This document shows positions 60,611 through 64,000 of a DNA stretch of 64,000 bases, piece by piece. Position 1 is the stretch's first letter; the number at the start of each line of letters is the position of its first letter. The notes beneath the pieces are model-generated. The model was not told where the DNA came from, ran no database searches, and saw only the letters and a list, made by a program, of their open reading frames with translations. This DNA comes from Wolfiporia cocos (taxonomy: Eukaryota; Basidiomycota; Agaricomycetes; Polyporales; Phaeolaceae): positions 1-64,000 of the forward strand of contig JACCLO010000006.1 in the NCBI GenBank assembly GCA_029448655.1, written 5' to 3'. The position numbers and the translations under genes were made by a program.

Positions 60611-61661
60611 TCATCACCTTCCTTGATGCGGACATTATTATATCCCCATCTAAGGTCTATTTTGGTGAAGATGGTCGCATGGGACAATTGATCGATTAGG
60701 TCATCGATCCGAGGTATCGGATAACAATTTTTCACGGTTATTTCGTTTAGCCTCCTGTAATCGACAACCATCCGCAGCCCTCCGTCCTTTTTATGGACGA
60801 AGAAGACCGGGGATGCCATTGGACTTTCGGATGGTCGAATGTAACCCTTCCGTAGTTCGGTGTCTATCCACTCATCCAAGCTATTACGCTCTTGGGGAGA
60901 CATTTTGTATGGTTTTACCGGTGGTGGAAGCTGCGCATCTGGCTCAAGCACTATGGCGTGATCCCAGGGCTTCCGTTCCAGCATCCTCTCTGACGCCTTT
61001 TGTGAGAACACCGTTGGCCCATACTCTTGGTATTGTTCGGGCACTAACGATTGCCATTTTTCAATGTCAATCGGTGGTGTGTTTTCCTCACGGTCGTCTG
61101 CTTCGTCGAGGTCTTTGTCAAGTACCTCGGCTACCAACTGTGTCAGCAGGTTCATTTCCTCGTCGTCAAGGGTTGCCACCCAAGCGATCAAAGGATTTTC
61201 GGGGTCCTCCTCTCCTAATATGTCCACGGGAGTGTCCCAAATCGAATTTACTTCGATGATTTCCTTTTCTGGGAGTTCAACTGCTTCCTCCTCAGAAGGG
61301 CGGTTACCCTTTTTTCTGGCGTAGGGTTGGTCGTGTGTACAGCGTGCATATTCCATTTCTCCTTTCCTCCAGTCAAAGGTAGGATTGTGGAGACGCAACC
61401 AGTCATAGCCAAGGATTAGGTCTGGTTCCAGGTGCATGACCGTCAGACCTATTTTCTCCTTATGTGTGCCATGTTGCATGAATGCTTTTACTGATTGCGT
61501 TAAGCGGCCGGCGACGTTTTCTGTTCCGTCTGCGTTTGTAACCGTAATAGGAAACACTAGTTTGTCGGTGACCAGCTTATGTTTATCGACCAATCGTTGT
61601 GATATGACCGATATGGTTGCACCGCTGTCGATTAAAGCCAGAGCCTGCACTTTTTGCCCAT
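60611..61661 (-). pseudogene. pol: B4 pol fragment: protease to RT
   Basis: A minus-strand frame of about 350 codons from the protease ([17 protein letters not shown]) through the linker to RT ([28 protein letters not shown]). It ends abruptly at the family B LTR, losing the YLDD part and everything after. The 5' end is separated from its first codons by the solo LTR at 61662-62757. The frame is otherwise open, and unlike B3 it lacks the one-base insertion in the protease-linker region. Confidence 0.88.
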
Positions 61662-62757
61662 TGACACAGATGGCTCTGTGGGACTCACCACGCCAGTATC
61701 CTTGCGATGAACTAAGGCGACGAGGTGAGGTAGAGGTTATCAGACGCTATAGTAGGTGGAAGGTTCTTCTACGGCGTACGCCGAGAAGAATAGAACTGAA
61801 GTTATAGAGCGCTTGGCTCCTACTTATATACATGTGTACGGGAAGGTCACGTGCTACTAGCTAGCTATGTCCTTACCGGGTTATGTGGCTTTGCCAAGTG
61901 GCGAAGCTTATCTTATCTGATGTTTAGTTACTCTATCTAGCATGGCCGTGGAAGGCCCTAATGGCCGACCCAATCGTAATAGAGGGATTATGTCTTTATT
62001 GTGATACCAACGCGGGCGCAGCCCGGGTATAGGTGAAGCCGGTTGCCGGATACCTTGCGGTATAATGGCGATTGGCCGTGCTTCGTTGGATGACCAAGGC
62101 GAGACGCCGAGGTCGTTATGCTATTGGGCCAGCAGGCACCGTAGCATGTGATATGTCCGGACCGGAAGGTTACCGGAACATATGTTGGTCTTAGCCGTGA
62201 GGCGAGGACCGGTGTTTGGGCAACGCCGTGATGGCAGAAGCCCGGGACTTGGAGTACGCCGAGTCCGTGGGAGGCCGAGAAGGCCGTGACCTATAGCGAT
62301 ATAGCCTTGATGCTATTATAGTGCTGTATGGTCGTGTTGCCATTATTATGCGAAGGCGTGGCGCGCCTGAGGTGCCATTGTGATCAAGGATCTTATGGCA
62401 GTGGGAAGCCGGGAAGGCCGACCCAATAGTACAAGGCCGCGAGGCACTGTTTGTACATGTGGACATTATTATGCGAGCGTGCCGCGCTCGGCCTATCATT
62501 ATGATCTAAGATCTATGACGTGGCTTGGTCTTGCTCTGTCGGGCGAGACCTGTATGACGTAGCTGTAGTGTTGCTATTGGACCGGAAGGTGCCGTAGCAT
62601 TATGTAAGCTAGTCATGTGGTGATAAGCCCAGTTAAGAGCTTGTCGTGGTGGCAATGGGAGTTAACCCGTAGATAACTTGTAGGTAGACGTATAAATCCC
62701 AGGTAAATTGCTATAATCGTAGGAAAAATGCTGTAAGCCCCAGATAAATCTGTGACA
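61662..62757 (-). repeat. Solo LTR, family C, with TSD CCCAT
   Basis: 1096 bp, TGACACAGATGGCTC..TAAATCTGTGACA, flanked by CCCAT at 61657-61661 and 62758-62762. It is inserted at the WVYGQKVQAL segment of B4 protease. Confidence 0.92.
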
Positions 62758-62906
62758 CCCATATACCCAGAGTGTTACTTCGACACGGAAAGATCGGGCG
62801 AAGTCGCGCGCATCGTTGCCAAAAATATGATACATTGACTCGAATACACTCTTTACAGCGGGTACGGGACTAAAATTACACGGGAGCACAAGTGGACAGG
62901 TCATCA
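62758..62906 (-). pseudogene. pol: B4 pol N-terminal codons
   Basis: About 48 codons (MTCPLVLPCNFSPVPAVKS to LWVYG) from the TGATG start to the solo LTR. The overlap with the gag stop is preserved. Confidence 0.85.
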
Positions 62907-64000
62907 CATGTGCTCGGTGGGAAAACCCGAGGCAGAGCTTCCGTAGATGCCCAGGGTGTTTGCGGAGTCGGCTATCCGCTTGCGAAGCCAGGGCAGATGT
63001 GTCCTGATGGAGTCGCCCGACGGTGTAGGCGCAGTCGAAGTCGAGCCAGTCGACAGGGTCTGGACGGGGCTGGTGCTTTCTGCCGATCGCACCGGGCTCC
63101 CGCTTTTCTCCTCATCGCTGATGCGCGTAGTGGGGGCCAGAGGAACCACCGCTGGTTGCTTCGGAACGTTGGTCCGGATGGTCCCTACGGTGGCTTGGGG
63201 GGACTCGTCTTCGTCGTCAGTCACCAGTTCCTGGGTGCTGACAATTCGGACCTTGTATTTCTTTTTTGGGTCCAATTTCTTCTGGCCCGACTGTTGCGTT
63301 CCGCTCGACGAGCCTGTCGGCTTCGTCGTTCCGCTTCCACTACTGGCCGGCTTGGCTTCCTTCGGCTTGTTCTTAGGGTTCTCAGGACAGTCGCCCCATT
63401 TGTGTTGTCCAGGGTGCTTGCGACAGTCCTTCCCGTAATAGCCGGTTTCCTTTGCCTTGCCTTTGCCTTTGTCATCAGCCTTGGCAGGCTTCGACGTAGC
63501 TTTGTCGGCGGTCTTGCCAGACCCCGACGACTCCTTCTTCTTTTCTTCCTCAAAGATCTTGCCTTTGAGCTTGTCTGGGTATTGCCTCTTGTAGAGGTCG
63601 ATGGCCATATCGAGGTATACCTCCCAGTCGGTCGGCATTGTAAAGCCGGGCACCGATTCCAAGGTAGCGAGGGTCTCTCGCACCTTTTCCGGGAGGATCC
63701 GTTTGATGTGACTGAACAACGTCTTGTTGTCAGTCTCGGCCAGGCGAGCCAGGGTCCTGAGCTTCTGTGCCCAAGAAAAGAAGTCCGATTGGAGCTTCTT
63801 TTTCCCTTCATCTCCGAAGTACCCTTCAATCTCCTTTTCGGCAATTTCCTTGTCCGTCTTCTTGCCGTACACCTTTTCGATTGTTTCCGCGAACGTTTTC
63901 CAAGTGTGACCCGAGGTTTGTCCGGCGGCGATTTTATCGACTACCGGCGACATGTATTGGTAGGCCTCGCCCGTAAGCCGTAGCAGGGCTTGGCGGACCT
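62904..64000 (-). CDS. gag: B4 gag, 3' part, continuing beyond the window
   Basis: The C-terminal 365 or so codons of family B gag on the minus strand, open to the window edge (VRQALLRLTGEAYQYM at the last bases). It contains part of the capsid core (TWKTFAETIEKVYGKKTD), the Lys/Ser-rich tail, the CX2HX3HX4C finger (CRKHPGQHKWGDC, preceded by GYYGKD instead of GSYGKD) and the C-terminal SGFPTEHM with the TGATG overlap. The N-terminal half lies outside. The long plus-strand frame over the same bases is antisense. Confidence 0.88.
   Translation of the reverse strand, partial: VRQALLRLTGEAYQYMSPVVDKIAAGQTSGHTWKTFAETIEKVYGKKTDKEIAEKEIEGYFGDEGKKKLQSDFFSWAQKLRTLARLAETDNKTLFSHIKRILPEKVRETLATLESVPGFTMPTDWEVYLDMAIDLYKRQYPDKLKGKIFEEEKKKESSGSGKTADKATSKPAKADDKGKGKAKETGYYGKDCRKHPGQHKWGDCPENPKNKPKEAKPASSGSGTTKPTGSSSGTQQSGQKKLDPKKKYKVRIVSTQELVTDDEDESPQATVGTIRTNVPKQPAVVPLAPTTRISDEEKSGSPVRSAESTSPVQTLSTGSTSTAPTPSGDSIRTHLPWLRKRIADSANTLGIYGSSASGFPTEHM

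Noticed and set aside
1..64000. tRNA, rRNA, CRISPR array, integron or phage-like modules
   Set aside because: Searched by eye for tRNA-like cloverleafs, rRNA motifs and spaced direct repeats; none found. The short repeats seen are telomeric, microsatellite or inside elements.

Overview
The window looks like the left end of a fungal chromosome, most likely a basidiomycete. It opens with an uninterrupted C-strand telomere array (unit CCCCTAA, so TTAGGGG on the G-strand), an ATTAAA microsatellite and a 360-base tract almost free of G. The two gene relics nearby have short GT..AG introns with CTGAC-like branch sites. Almost everything else is LTR retrotransposon sequence of the Ty3/gypsy chromodomain (chromovirus) type. 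The fungal and basidiomycete call is inference from telomere, intron style and element type; no host housekeeping gene is present to confirm it.

Layout. 1-9065 is subtelomere: telomere, a decayed intron-containing gene (about 1420-3718), two solo LTRs, a fold-back inverted-repeat family, and a truncated minus-strand gene split by a solo LTR. 9066-64000 is a stack of nested elements, here named by LTR. Family A has 0.7-kb LTRs: A1, minus, 10326-20295; A2, plus, 25454-35454. Family B has 0.62-kb LTRs: fragments B1 and B0; B2, plus, 35993-45655; B3, sharing B2's right LTR; B4, minus, running off the right edge. Family C has 1.09-kb LTRs: one 6.05-kb minus-strand element without evident genes at 53931-59981, plus further LTR copies. 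Family D is seen only as solo LTRs. Element E (20296-24581) is a 5'-truncated pol with its own 371-bp LTR. Five-base target-site duplications can be read directly for A2 (CGGGG), the C element (AGACC) and four solo LTRs (CTCGG, ATTGT, ACTAT, CCCAT).

Families A and B share one architecture: 5' LTR, an 11-nt self-complementary primer site 2 nt inside it, a 0.7-1.05 kb GC-rich leader, an extra ORF1 of unknown function, gag, then pol. Pol carries protease, RT, RNase H, an HHCC/DDE integrase, a chromodomain and a complete trimeric-type dUTPase at the C-terminus. Gag would build the particle. RT would be primed by the transcript's own 5' end, as in Tf1/sushi elements. Integrase plus chromodomain would place the copy, and the dUTPase would keep uracil out of the cDNA. 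A2 is intact, with LTRs that look identical; B2 and B3 pol genes are each broken by one base.

Items most worth following are the ORF1 protein shared by A and B, the C element with its covarying hairpins and A-like leader, the unrecognised C-terminal domain of E, and the TGATG gag-pol junction in family B. No tRNA, rRNA, CRISPR or prokaryotic-type signal was found.
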